A stretch of 64,000 bases of DNA from Deinococcus rubellus (lineage in GTDB: Bacteria; Deinococcota; Deinococci; Deinococcales; Deinococcaceae). The position numbers and the translations under genes were made by a program. Numbering within the stretch: position 1 is the first letter of the stretch; every line of letters begins with the position of its first letter. This document shows positions 18,799 through 27,170 of the stretch, in pieces. The notes under the pieces are model-generated. The model did no database searches, had not been told where the DNA came from, and worked only from the letters and a program-made list of their open reading frames with translations. The DNA lies in assembly GCF_025244745.1 (NCBI RefSeq), contig NZ_CP104213.1, positions 613,501 through 677,500 of the forward strand, in the 5' to 3' direction.

Positions 18799-19193
18799 GC
18801 GACGCCCTGATCATCCACACGACCGGGGAGGTGCAGCGCCTCCCCAGGCCCGACAGTGAGAGCGAGCAGCTGCGGCTGATTCAGATCTCGGTGGGGGGCT
18901 GGGCCGAGCGCCTGCCCTGCGCCTTCCACGCTCTCTATACCCACGAGGCCTACCTGAATGAGGACGGTCTGGACCGACTTCCGATCAACTGGCCCGCGCA
19001 CCGACTGCTGGGCATGCCCGCCGAGTACATGCCGCCTTGCGGGGCCGTGATCGTCGTGCCACTGCCCGAGGGTGAAACGCAGGCTGCCGAGCGGGCGCAC
19101 CCGTGCGAGTTCTTCAAGGTACTTGATGCGGTGGCGCTCGGACTGGCGACGGCAGCGGAAGCAGGGCTGGGGTCCGTGATCGACGCCCGGTAA
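18795..19193 (+). CDS. DUF3846-like phage protein
   Basis: The 132-residue product resembles DUF3846 proteins of phages: an N-terminal strand-rich part, LIQISVGGWAERLPC near residues 33-47, YTHEAYLNEDGLDRLPINW, and GAVIVVPLP. The function of DUF3846 is unknown. Its last ~25 residues (FFKVLDAVALGL, then EAGLGSVIDAR) closely match the gene remnant at 34350-34520. The start overlaps the previous stop. It is probably part of a phage early operon. Confidence 0.65.
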   Translation: MSDALIIHTTGEVQRLPRPDSESEQLRLIQISVGGWAERLPCAFHALYTHEAYLNEDGLDRLPINWPAHRLLGMPAEYMPPCGAVIVVPLPEGETQAAERAHPCEFFKVLDAVALGLATAAEAGLGSVIDAR

Positions 19194-19214
19194 CTTTGGC
19201 GGAAGCGGTACCCC

Positions 19215-19252
19215 GAGCATAGGGTGCTTTTCTATTGTCCTATGCTCTTTCT
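19215..19252 (+). terminator. Hairpin after the DUF3846-like gene
   Basis: GAGCATAGG and CCTATGCTC form a perfect 9-bp stem with a 15-base loop, followed by TTTCT. It lies 21 bases after the stop and before a gene of different character. Confidence 0.55.
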
Positions 19253-19290
19253 ATGCCCCACATACAGATCATCAGTCTGAAAGCGATTCT

Positions 19291-19824
19291 TTGGACCCCG
19301 AGGAAATAGCATTGTCGCCTCCAGATGTCTTTGCAAGCAAGAACCCTGCCTTCAACGAAAAATTACCCAGGATAGCCTTTGAAGTTTGGATTGACCTGCT
19401 TCTGGGGCGTGACAACAAACTAATTGACATATTTTTTAAGGGTCCACTTCGAGCCCGCGGGACCTATCTAAAGGAAATGAAGCGCCGCATCTTTAAGATG
19501 GGGATGGAAGTGGACCATCACTATGCTGGGCGGCTTGCCCAGAGGCGGGCAGAACATGCCGGTTACACAGTCAACGATAGACTCTCAGATTTCGAAGGCA
19601 CCATGATTTATGGCTCTATGTGGGACCTTCCAGCGCCGGTCGCATTCGAATCAAAATGGGTGATGGATGCTCGCTCTGTCTCGTATCGCGTCCACGAATA
19701 CATCTACCAAGCTAGGGCCCATGGCGCTGGGAGCTGCATGATCAGCTTTTATGACGCTCTTGGCGTTCTTGATTGGGATGAAATGGCACGTCTGGCTGAG
19801 AGGCTGTTTGAAGCCCGATTCTAG
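19291..19824 (+). CDS. Unknown protein beside SIR2 gene, possible nuclease-like ExK motif
   Basis: I do not recognise a family. The 177-residue product has a TTG start. The frame is open further upstream without ATG, so the true start is uncertain. Around residues 105-125 it reads FEGTMIYGSMWDLP and then VAFESKW, where an acidic residue followed by E-S-K resembles a PD-(D/E)xK nuclease core. The rest has conserved-looking VHEYIYQARAHGAGSC and a C-terminal helix. GC content is lower than in the backbone. A palindrome carrying an IS separates it from the SIR2 gene, and the two may be partners in defence. Confidence 0.5.
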   Translation: MDPEEIALSPPDVFASKNPAFNEKLPRIAFEVWIDLLLGRDNKLIDIFFKGPLRARGTYLKEMKRRIFKMGMEVDHHYAGRLAQRRAEHAGYTVNDRLSDFEGTMIYGSMWDLPAPVAFESKWVMDARSVSYRVHEYIYQARAHGAGSCMISFYDALGVLDWDEMARLAERLFEARF

Positions 19825-20758
19825 GGGTATGACCGTGTGCGTCGCCCGTCATCAAGCGCACAACCTATTCAGTAAAATACAGCTCCCAGCCGCATAAATG
19901 AAGCCCTCGGAGATTGGCATACACTCCTCGTAATCCACCTTCAGTCGTCTGAAGGTGAGGAGCCAGGCAAAGGTTCGCTCCACCACCCAGCGTTTGCGAA
20001 CCACCTTGAACCCCTTCTCGCCTCGCCGTGCCATCTCCGCAGCCAATCGAAACTGCTCTTCAGTCGGTGTGTTGGTGGGCAACTGGGCGATGCCCCCGAT
20101 GAGGGTGATGCCCTCATCGGGGCGACGAACCACTTCAACCTCAATCCCAGTGGTGGTTTTCGCCCAGGCTTTAAAAGGCCCACCCCCGTATCCTCCGTCC
20201 AGGTAGAGCTTTTTGACGAAGGGTGCGTCCGCTTTGAACGTATTGAGGACGAGCTTGAGACCTTCACGGTCATCAACGTTCGCGGTCGTCACGCGGCAAC
20301 CGAGCAGGTTGCCGTCCGTATCCGTCGTGATGTGGCGCTTGCGGCCTTTGACCTTTTTGTTGCCGTCCCAGCCGCGATCCCCTTTTTTTGCGTCGTCTTG
20401 ACGCTCTGGGAATCACCGACAGCGGCGGAAGGCTGAGCCTTCCGCCCTTTGCGTTCACGCTCGATCTTCACCAACGCTGCATTGATGGCCTTCCACACGC
20501 CTGTTTTCGACCAGAGATTGTGGTGGTAGTACACCGTTTCCCACTTGGGCAGATCGTGGGGCATCATTCGCCACTGGACGCCGCCTCGCAGAACGTACCG
20601 AATCCCGTTGACGATTTCCCGTCTGGGAACGGTTTCACAGAAGGTGCTCTCGCCTATCGGCGGCAAAAGTGGTTCAATGAGTTTCCACTGGGCATCTGTG
20701 AGGTCGCTGGGATAAAGCGGACGATCCATCAGGGCAGCTTAGCGAATTTGCTATCCCG
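19825..20758 (-). mobile_element. IS5-family (IS427-like) insertion sequence
   Basis: The element is about 934 bp and encodes a two-frame transposase. Flanking TAG trinucleotides (19822-19824 and 20759-20761) suggest a 3-bp or TA target duplication. The ends (GGGTATG and the complement of CTATCCC) are weakly inverted. Removing it with one TAG restores a 17-bp perfect palindrome, which confirms the boundaries. Confidence 0.8.
19852..20729 (-). CDS. IS5-family transposase, expressed by -1 frameshift
   Basis: The first frame (20289-20729) starts with PLYPSDLTDAQWKLIEPLLP and has the N-terminal DUF4096-type helix-turn-helix region. The second frame (to 19852) has the catalytic part, with YLDGGYGGGPFKAW and RWVVERTFAWLLTFRRLKVDYE, the closing DDE-type Glu region of IS5 transposases. 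The two frames are offset by -1. A run of seven A followed by four G (complement of 20381-20391) lies where they overlap, a standard slippage site. Each frame alone is incomplete. The element looks intact. Confidence 0.85.
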
Positions 20759-20795
20759 TAGGCTTCAAACAGCCTCTGAGGAGGTCTCCACGCTG

Positions 20796-21830
20796 TTGCC
20801 GACGAAATTGATCAGCTTTGAGAAATTTACGGGCCGTCGGGTGCCGGTTGCCGCCTTACGCAATTTGAGCGCCTGGTCTAATCAAACGCCTGGTCTGGGG
20901 GAAGAACAGCGGAACGAATTTCAAGACCTTAGCAGGCTTGAGGAAGCTCAGCGGCGATTACGTGAACTGCCAGTTTCGTTACTGGTCGGAGCGGGCACCA
21001 CGATGGCGGCTGGCGGCCCTTCCTGGTATGGGCTGATCGGCCGCCTCTGGCTTAATGAGTTGCGAGGGCGCTATGACTATCCTGCTTTGAATGACAAGCA
21101 GGCGATCGACGAAGTCGGTACCGTCTTTGGGGACTCTGTTCTTGTGCAGGCGCGTATGCTGCGACAAATCTCAGGACCTGGATTTATGGACAAAGTACGA
21201 GAGGCGACGTACCGAGGCCTTAGATGGGACGCAGCCGCACCCCGTCAGGTAGCCGCACTCGCAGCCCGACTCCAGAGTCAAGAGCGGCTACACCAGCTGA
21301 TTACATTCAATTACGATGAGCTGACAGAGCACGCCCTGCACCAGCAAGACGTTCAAGCCCACCCAGTCTTTCATGGAGCCAGAGAGTGGAACCGCGGTAT
21401 ACCTGTACGCCATGTGCATGGGTATCTGCCGCCACCGCCAACGGTAATTACGCCAGCCCAGAAGGATTCAGTGGTCTTCGACGAAGAGACTTACCACTCA
21501 CGCTTTAACCAGCCTGGACATTGGACAAATCGCATCATGCTCTCAGCCCTGACAGAAAGCTGCTGCGTTTTTGTCGGATTCAGCATGAATGATCCAAATG
21601 TACGTCGCCTCCTGGAGCAGTCACGGACCTTGGGCGAGATTCCGCATTTTGTACTTCTCCGCCAACCGCCCCTCGAGGGAGAGCCTGATCAGCAGTTGGC
21701 CCGCGCACGACTTATTCACGCTCAAGAAGACATTCTGCGGGAACTAGGTCTGAACGTCATCTGGTACAGCGGGTATGATGATCTGCCGATACTGTTGGAG
21801 CTTTTGACGCCTGAACGAAAGTCGACATGA
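20796..21830 (+). CDS. SIR2-domain protein, probable anti-phage NADase
   Basis: The roughly 344-residue product has a SIR2-like NAD-binding domain: SLLVGAGTTMAAGGPSW near residue 63, LITFNYDELTEHAL near 170, VRHVHGYLP with the probable catalytic His near 206, and VFVGFSMNDPNVRRLL near 262. Related domains in Thoeris, DSR and pAgo systems deplete NAD during infection, so abortive defence is inferred. The frame runs back into the IS, but GAGGAGG at 20778-20784 marks a start at TTG 20796 or CTG 20793. The gene is therefore probably intact and separate from the IS. It sits beside a restriction-modification operon. Confidence 0.75.
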   Translation: MPTKLISFEKFTGRRVPVAALRNLSAWSNQTPGLGEEQRNEFQDLSRLEEAQRRLRELPVSLLVGAGTTMAAGGPSWYGLIGRLWLNELRGRYDYPALNDKQAIDEVGTVFGDSVLVQARMLRQISGPGFMDKVREATYRGLRWDAAAPRQVAALAARLQSQERLHQLITFNYDELTEHALHQQDVQAHPVFHGAREWNRGIPVRHVHGYLPPPPTVITPAQKDSVVFDEETYHSRFNQPGHWTNRIMLSALTESCCVFVGFSMNDPNVRRLLEQSRTLGEIPHFVLLRQPPLEGEPDQQLARARLIHAQEDILRELGLNVIWYSGYDDLPILLELLTPERKST

Positions 21831-21848
21831 TCTAGCTGATTAATGCAT

Positions 21849-21902
21849 AACGAGAACGCCCCCTGCGCTGCCGCAATGGCAAGCGCAGGGGGCGTTCTCG
21901 TT
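21849..21902. terminator. Strong bidirectional hairpin between SIR2 gene and hsdS
   Basis: AACGAGAACGCCCCC begins a 21-bp perfect stem with a 12-base loop. It ends both the plus-strand SIR2 gene and the minus-strand hsd operon. In the adjoining 21918-21971 the minus strand reads VLSRLLALNLERAAEQE before a stop, perhaps the vestige of another gene's C-terminus. Confidence 0.75.
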
Positions 21903-21911
21903 GCGGACTTG
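21901..21911. repeat. TTGCGGACTTG motif next to terminators (three copies)
   Basis: The same 11 bases occur at 21901-21911, 36342-36352 and 36985-36995. Each lies beside a GC-rich hairpin, 7-91 bases downstream of the end of a minus-strand gene. This suggests a shared terminator cassette. Confidence 0.6.
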
Positions 21912-22002
21912 TAGCGCTTACTCCTGCTCAGCCGCTCGCTCCAGATTCAGCGCCAGCAGCCGCGAGAGCACCAGTCAGTGACTAGCTCTGGGCAGCCAGC
22001 GC

Positions 22003-23565
22003 TCAGTCTTCCACCCCGAACAGCTCTCCTTGCCGCGTTCCTTCGGCCTTCTGGAACTTACGCTCCTGAAGAAGTTGCACGGCTTGGTCATAGCTGCTGG
22101 CTACCGGCAAGGACTCTGGCTTGGCTTTGGGTGGCCGACCCCGGCGCTTCGGCGTTGCGCCGTCTGGCGCTGGGCTATCTGGCTTAGCGCCGCCCGCCTC
22201 CTTCGCCGCTCCACGCCCCCGCTTGGGCTTGTCGCCCAACGTGGCCCGCGCTGCCCGGATGCGTTCCAGCAACACTGAGGCCGGTTCGTCATTGGGGTCT
22301 TGCGGCACCAGTTCGCCCCGGAATGCCTTCGCCAGCAGCGCGGGCGTCAGGCGGTTGAAGGTGGTCAGGGCCGATTGATAACGGGCCTCGATGCGGTCTG
22401 CAATGGCGAAGAGGGCTTCAACACGGCGCACAATTTCGGTTTGTTCGGGGAGAGATGGAAAATATACTTCAATTTCCTTCATTCGGGACGCTTTAATACC
22501 TTCCACCGTAGAGCCACTGGACTGAGCTTTAAGTTCAGTTTGGAATTGAAAGCTTTGAAGGTAGATAGCCATAAATCTTCCACTAACACTACTTCTGAAT
22601 TGTAGACATATGATTCTCTGGGCAAGCGCGAATTTATAATCCCAGTTTATAGAACAGACGTAACCCATTGGAGCTTCAGTTGTGATCAGCACATCACCTA
22701 TACTAGGAAAGCCCCGTGTCATCCAATCAGAATAATTTCCCTCAGCTATGTACTCACGAGGCTCCAAACTCAGATATCCTTGCCTAACATTTTTTGCAGT
22801 TATTAAGGGCACACCATTTGTGGTTTTGGTCGGTGTCTTTCCACGATAATCAATGAACTTTGCAATAGTTCCGAGAGAAGCTGATTGGAGACTAATTTCC
22901 TCACCCCCACGCCACTCCCGCGTCAGTTCCCCGCTCACTGCTGCGCTCAGCACGCTCTGGCGGAAGCGTTTCAGCAGCTTCGGCACACGCTCCAGCCGCT
23001 CCCGGCCAGCCTCCACGCGGGAGAGGAGGGCGTCGAGCTTGTCAGCAATGCGGATTTGCTCAGGGAGGGGGGGAAGGGGAACCACCTCGTTTTCGACATC
23101 AGATTTTCTTAGAGATGGAACTGTGGTGGAACGTGATTTTTCGGAGAAATCAACAGTACACATAAATTTAAACAGATACTCACTATCAATTGCCCCAGAT
23201 GGGACGACTCCCATCACGTTGTTGTCTATGACGCTTTCACTCAAGGCTCTGGCTCGGCGGCTTAGTTTAATTGCCTCTCCGATCTTTGCGAAAACGACAG
23301 TCCCCACAGGTATTGTCTTGCCTTTGAGTTCAACCAGATCGCTGTGTGAAATATAATTTTTTGCACCCGCTAGTAGTCCGTTGTTTTCTTTTACTGCACG
23401 TGAGATATCACCCACTTTATAGAAAGGCAAAGCTCCACTAGTTTGGCCTTGATAATCATGTGGAAAACCTATACCACTAACTACAGTCACAACTTCGCCC
23501 AAACTCGTCTCCACCCATCCTTCCGGCAGTCCTTCTCTCTCGTCGCTCATCAGGTCAGTGGTCAT
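22003..23565 (-). CDS. hsdS: Type I restriction-modification specificity subunit
   Basis: The 520-residue HsdS gives DNA sequence specificity to the HsdM/HsdR complex. It starts LPEGWVETSLGEVVTVVSG, the usual opening of target recognition domain 1, and has two TRDs separated by the conserved PLPPLPEQIRIADKLDALLS helix. The second conserved helix region has FPSLPEQTEIVRRVEALF and ends ALLAKAFRGELVPQDP. The last ~90 residues are a basic, Lys/Pro-rich tail with KRRGRPPKAK. Both TRD stretches (about 22450-22870 and 23080-23530) are clearly AT-richer than the helices. The start overlaps the DUF1016 stop by 11 bases; ATG 23550 is an alternative. Confidence 0.9.
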   Translation of the reverse strand: MTTDLMSDEREGLPEGWVETSLGEVVTVVSGIGFPHDYQGQTSGALPFYKVGDISRAVKENNGLLAGAKNYISHSDLVELKGKTIPVGTVVFAKIGEAIKLSRRARALSESVIDNNVMGVVPSGAIDSEYLFKFMCTVDFSEKSRSTTVPSLRKSDVENEVVPLPPLPEQIRIADKLDALLSRVEAGRERLERVPKLLKRFRQSVLSAAVSGELTREWRGGEEISLQSASLGTIAKFIDYRGKTPTKTTNGVPLITAKNVRQGYLSLEPREYIAEGNYSDWMTRGFPSIGDVLITTEAPMGYVCSINWDYKFALAQRIICLQFRSSVSGRFMAIYLQSFQFQTELKAQSSGSTVEGIKASRMKEIEVYFPSLPEQTEIVRRVEALFAIADRIEARYQSALTTFNRLTPALLAKAFRGELVPQDPNDEPASVLLERIRAARATLGDKPKRGRGAAKEAGGAKPDSPAPDGATPKRRGRPPKAKPESLPVASSYDQAVQLLQERKFQKAEGTRQGELFGVED

Positions 23566-24043
23566 CGGGCTTGTCTCCTTCTTCCAGGGCGTAGAACTCG
23601 CTCAGTTTGGCTTCCAGCAGGGTCTTGTCGGGCAGCTCGGTCAGGTAGCGGGCCACCAGCGCGGGGCTGGCGCTGCGGGCCAGGGCGTACTCCACCACCT
23701 GTGTGTCGGCGCTGCGAGCTAGCAGCACGCCAATGCTGGGATTCTCGTGGGCCAGCCGGTGATCGCGGTCCAGCGCCTCCAGGTAAAAGTCGAGCTGACC
23801 CATCATGGAGGGCGAAAAGGCCGTGATCTTCAGCTCGAAGGCCACCAAGGCTTGCAGGCGGCGGTGGTACATCAGCAGGTCTATGAAAAAGTCCTGCTGG
23901 CCCACTTGCAAGCGGTATTCCTCGGCCATAAAGGCGAAGTCCGGGCCAAGTTCCAGCAGGAAGTCTTTCAGGTGGCTGACCAGCCCGCGCTGCAAGTCCT
24001 GTTCGTTGTGCGGCTGCGGCAGGTTCAGAAAGTCCAGCAGGTA

Positions 24044-25108
24044 TTGATCTCAGCTGAAGTTGGAGATAGTAGATTGGAGAGATGACCGACCGTTGGCTAC
24101 CCTCGCACCTGACCCGAACTCAACTCGAAGAACGTCGGCTGCACTTCCTCGAACTCCTCGAGACTCAAGCGCACAGTACCCAGGAACTCGCTGAGTTCTT
24201 GGGCGTCAAGGCGAGTACCATCAGCACGTGGAAACATCGCCTGCGGCACCAGGGTTCAGACGCGCTGCAGGCCACGGTGACCACGGGAAGAGCGCCAGCG
24301 CTCTGCGGGGAACAGCGGGAGACACTCAAGCGTCTCCTGTGCGAAGGCGCGCAGGTCCACGGCTTTCCTGACGCCAGTTGGAGCACCTTGCGGGTCAGAG
24401 ACGTCATTGGTCGTCACTTCGATATCTGGCATCACCGCGATCACGTCCGCAGAATCCTGCACCAGTTGGGCTTTTCCCGCCAGAAGCCAGACAAACGCGC
24501 CCTGGAACAGAACCCGGACGCTGTGGCGACCTGGATTCAGACCACCCTTCCCGAGATCAAAAAAAAGTAGCTGCCGGTGCGACCCTGGTGTTCCTGGATG
24601 AAGTGGGCTTCAGTCTCAAAGGCACGGTGAAGCAGACCTGGGCGCTGCGCGGCCAGACCCCCGTGGTCCTCGGGAAAGCGAGCTGGGATAAGGTCTCAAC
24701 CATCGGTGCGGTGACCACTGCTGGCCAGTTTTTCCAACAAACTCAGCACGGGGCCTTCAAAGGCCCCGATGTTATTTGCTTCCTCCAGCACATCTTGACC
24801 CACGTCCCAGGAGAGATCGTGGTGGTGCTGGACAACGCTGGCATCCATAAGTCGAAGGCCGTCACGGCCTTCGTCACAGGTGAATCTCGGTTGTCCCTGC
24901 AGTACCTCCCACCGTATGCTCCGGAACTCAATCCCATCGAGCTGGTGTGGGCGTACATGAAGCGGAACATCCTGGGGAACTTCTGTGCCCGCACCTTGCA
25001 GGAACTGAAGGCACGCCTCCGGGTTGGGTGGCAGCGCGTTCGGTATGTCCGACTCCCTGCTCGCCTCCTGCACAGCTATCTCCCATCTTGAACTTCAGCC
25101 GGGATCAA
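24044..25108 (+). mobile_element. IS630-family insertion sequence
   Basis: The element is 1065 bp with 18-base inverted ends (TTGATCTCAGCTGAAGTT against TTGATCCCGGCTGAAGTT). It is flanked by TA at 24042-24043 and 25109-25110, the usual IS630 target duplication. It carries one two-frame transposase on the plus strand. Confidence 0.92.
24082..25091 (+). CDS. IS630-family transposase, expressed by -1 frameshift
   Basis: The first frame (24082-24570) has the helix-turn-helix part, with TQELAEFLGVKASTISTWKH and a winged-helix that ends at EIKKK. The second frame continues with TLVFLDEVGFSLKG, then VVVLDNAGIHKSKAV and LPPYAPELNPIELVWAYMK, which carry the three DDE residues of IS630/Tc1 transposases. 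The frames join through a run of eight A at 24559-24566 by a -1 shift, as is common in this family. Both frames look intact, so the element may be active. Confidence 0.88.
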
Positions 25109-25637
25109 TAACTGTCCTTGAAGATGCCGGGGGCGGCGGGCTGCTGTGCCTGCAACACCGGCGAGAGCTGCGCCGGACTGAGCAAGGCACGCTCGTACAG
25201 GCTGCCGTCCATCTGCCGAATCAACTCCCGCTGCGTCCAGCGGCCCTGGATGGCGGCTTGCAAGTAGAATTCGCGCTCCTGCTCGCTGTTTGACCGACTG
25301 AGAATGGTCATGTGGTTCGTCCAGCTCAATTCTCTCAGCACTGCTGAGAGTTTTGGATGCTGACTGTACGTCTCGTAGAACTGCCGCATCCGCCATAAGT
25401 TCTGAGCCGAGAAACCGCGCGAATCCGGCTGCTCCTGCGCGATCCAGGCGGCCAGCACCGTGACCGTGCCGCGCCCCCAGCCGTCCGCCTCGGTCTTGTG
25501 CTGGAGGTGTTCGCCGATTTGCCAGTACAGCCCGATCAACTCGCGGTTGACGCGGTGTAGGGCGCGGGACTGCGCCTGCCGGATTAGCGTCAGGACGGGG
25601 GCGAAGTCAGCTTCACCCGCCGCCCCGCCCGCCTGCG

Positions 25638-27113
25638 TCAAGACAACACCCCGGCTTCCTCCAGCGCCGTTTCGTCCTCGCCCAGCTCCAGCAAAATGGC
25701 CCGCAGCTCTTCCATCGCGCCGCTCAGCTCGGTCAGGGTCTCCTGGGCCAGTTGGGCGGGTTCGGGCAGCTCACCCTGATCGGCGCTGTCGTCCTTGAGC
25801 CATGAGATGTCCAGGCTATCGCCGCGCTCTTTGATCTGCTCGCGGCTGAACTTGCGAAAGCGCCCTGTCTCGACCGTATCCACCCGCTGGGCCAGCGCGT
25901 CCGGCCCCCCGGTGGGATCGTCACCGAAGGCCGCCTCGAAATCGGCGAAGTAGTCGCGGGTAAACGGTGTGCGCTTGCCAAACTGGGGCATGTTGGCCCG
26001 CAGGTCGTACACCCAGACTTCCTTGGTGCCGCCCTTCTCGCCGGGCGTGCGCGTCAAAAACAGCACGTTGGTCTTGACGCCCTGGGCGTAGAAGATGCCA
26101 GTGGGCAGCCGCAGGATGGTGTGCAGGTTGCACTTGTCCATCAAGTCGGCCCGGATCTGCTTGCCGATGCCACTCTCGAACAGCACGTTGTCCGGCAAGA
26201 TCACGGCGGCGCGGCCATGCAGCTTCAGAGCGCGGTAGATGTGCTGCAGGAAGGCGAACTGCTTGTTGCTGGTCACGAAGGTCAGGTCGTCGCGGGTGGG
26301 CGTGCCGCCGCCCCTCTTGTTGCCGAACGGCGGGTTGCTCAGGATCAGGCTGGCCTTGCCCAGATCGCGCCCCTCGTTGCTGAGGGTGTCGCCCAGCCGG
26401 ATGCCGCTGCGGGCCGGGTCGTTGGCCAGGCCGTGCAGCATCAGGTTCATCAGTGCCAGGCGGTGCGTGTCGGCCACCAGCTCCATGCCGTGAAAGGTAC
26501 TTTCAAAGTATTCGTGCTGCTTGGCTTCCGGCCAGCCGTAGACGTCCTCGTGCTCACGGACGTAATGGTCAGCGGCGATCAAGAAGCCGCCCGTGCCTGC
26601 CGCCGGGTCCTGAATCACGTCGTCGCTGCTGGGCTGCATCACAGCCACGATGGCGTCGATCAGCGGCCTGGGCGTGAAGTACTGCCCAGCCCCGGCCTTC
26701 TTCTCGCCCGCGTTCTTGGCCAGCAGGCCCTCGTAGAGGTCGCCCAAACCCTCTTCCTTGGCGCTGTACCAGTCGAGCGCGTCGATGTCCGTCACCAGCT
26801 TGCTGAGGGTCGCAGGCTTGCTGATAATCGAGGAGGCATTGGTATAAATCATCCGCACCAGCGGCTCAGTGTGCTTTCCTAGGTCGATTAACGTCTGGCG
26901 GTAGTGATCGAGGCGGTCTGGGGCGCTCCTGGCTTTCAGGTCATCCCAGCGCCGACCTTCCGGCAACTGACCTTCCTGGCCGGTCTCCTTGGCCATCTTG
27001 AGAAACAGCAGGTAAGTCAGCTCGGTGACGTATTGGTGGTAGGTGACACCGTCGTCGCGCAGGTCGTTGCAGAGATTCCAGAGCTTCTGGACAATGTCGA
27101 TAGTTCGGGTCAT
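25638..27113 (-). CDS. hsdM: Type I restriction-modification DNA methyltransferase subunit
   Basis: The 491-residue HsdM methylates adenine with S-adenosylmethionine. The N-terminal HsdM_N helices (IVQKLWNLCNDLRDDGVTY) are followed by motif I DPAAGTGGFLIAAD near residue 168 and the catalytic ILSNPPFGNKRGG near residue 263, the NPPF motif of N6-adenine methylases. It is the second gene of the minus-strand operon, 57 bases after hsdR. Its stop overlaps the TTG start of the DUF1016 gene. I chose the ATG at 27113 over an in-frame upstream start at 27155, which would add 14 atypical residues. Confidence 0.93.
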   Translation of the reverse strand: MTRTIDIVQKLWNLCNDLRDDGVTYHQYVTELTYLLFLKMAKETGQEGQLPEGRRWDDLKARSAPDRLDHYRQTLIDLGKHTEPLVRMIYTNASSIISKPATLSKLVTDIDALDWYSAKEEGLGDLYEGLLAKNAGEKKAGAGQYFTPRPLIDAIVAVMQPSSDDVIQDPAAGTGGFLIAADHYVREHEDVYGWPEAKQHEYFESTFHGMELVADTHRLALMNLMLHGLANDPARSGIRLGDTLSNEGRDLGKASLILSNPPFGNKRGGGTPTRDDLTFVTSNKQFAFLQHIYRALKLHGRAAVILPDNVLFESGIGKQIRADLMDKCNLHTILRLPTGIFYAQGVKTNVLFLTRTPGEKGGTKEVWVYDLRANMPQFGKRTPFTRDYFADFEAAFGDDPTGGPDALAQRVDTVETGRFRKFSREQIKERGDSLDISWLKDDSADQGELPEPAQLAQETLTELSGAMEELRAILLELGEDETALEEAGVLS

Positions 27114-27170
27114 GGGTGGGTCTATTGTGCCGCATGGCTGAACTGGAACCGGCAACAGTAGGGCAATCTT

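Larger units (their letters stand above)
19799..20777 (+). repeat. 17-bp palindrome split by the IS5-type element
   Basis: AGAGGCTGTTTGAAGCC (19799-19815) is the exact reverse complement of 20761-20777. Without the IS they would be separated only by CGATTCTA, forming a hairpin that contains the end of the upstream gene. Confidence 0.85.
23555..25641 (-). pseudogene. DUF1016/YhcG-type PD-(D/E)xK nuclease gene interrupted by IS630
   Basis: The N-terminal part (25641 to 25111) reads ALHRVNRELIGLYWQIGEHL and FSAQNLWRMRQFYETY, the DUF1016 N-terminal domain. The C-terminal part (24041 to 23555) has FFIDLLMYHRRLQALVAFELK, the D...ExK nuclease core. Removing the IS and one TA copy restores KDSYLLDFLNLP in frame and gives a 339-residue protein of normal family length. 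The start is TTG overlapping the hsdM stop. Such genes often sit in type I operons as accessory nucleases. It should be inactive now. Confidence 0.88.
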
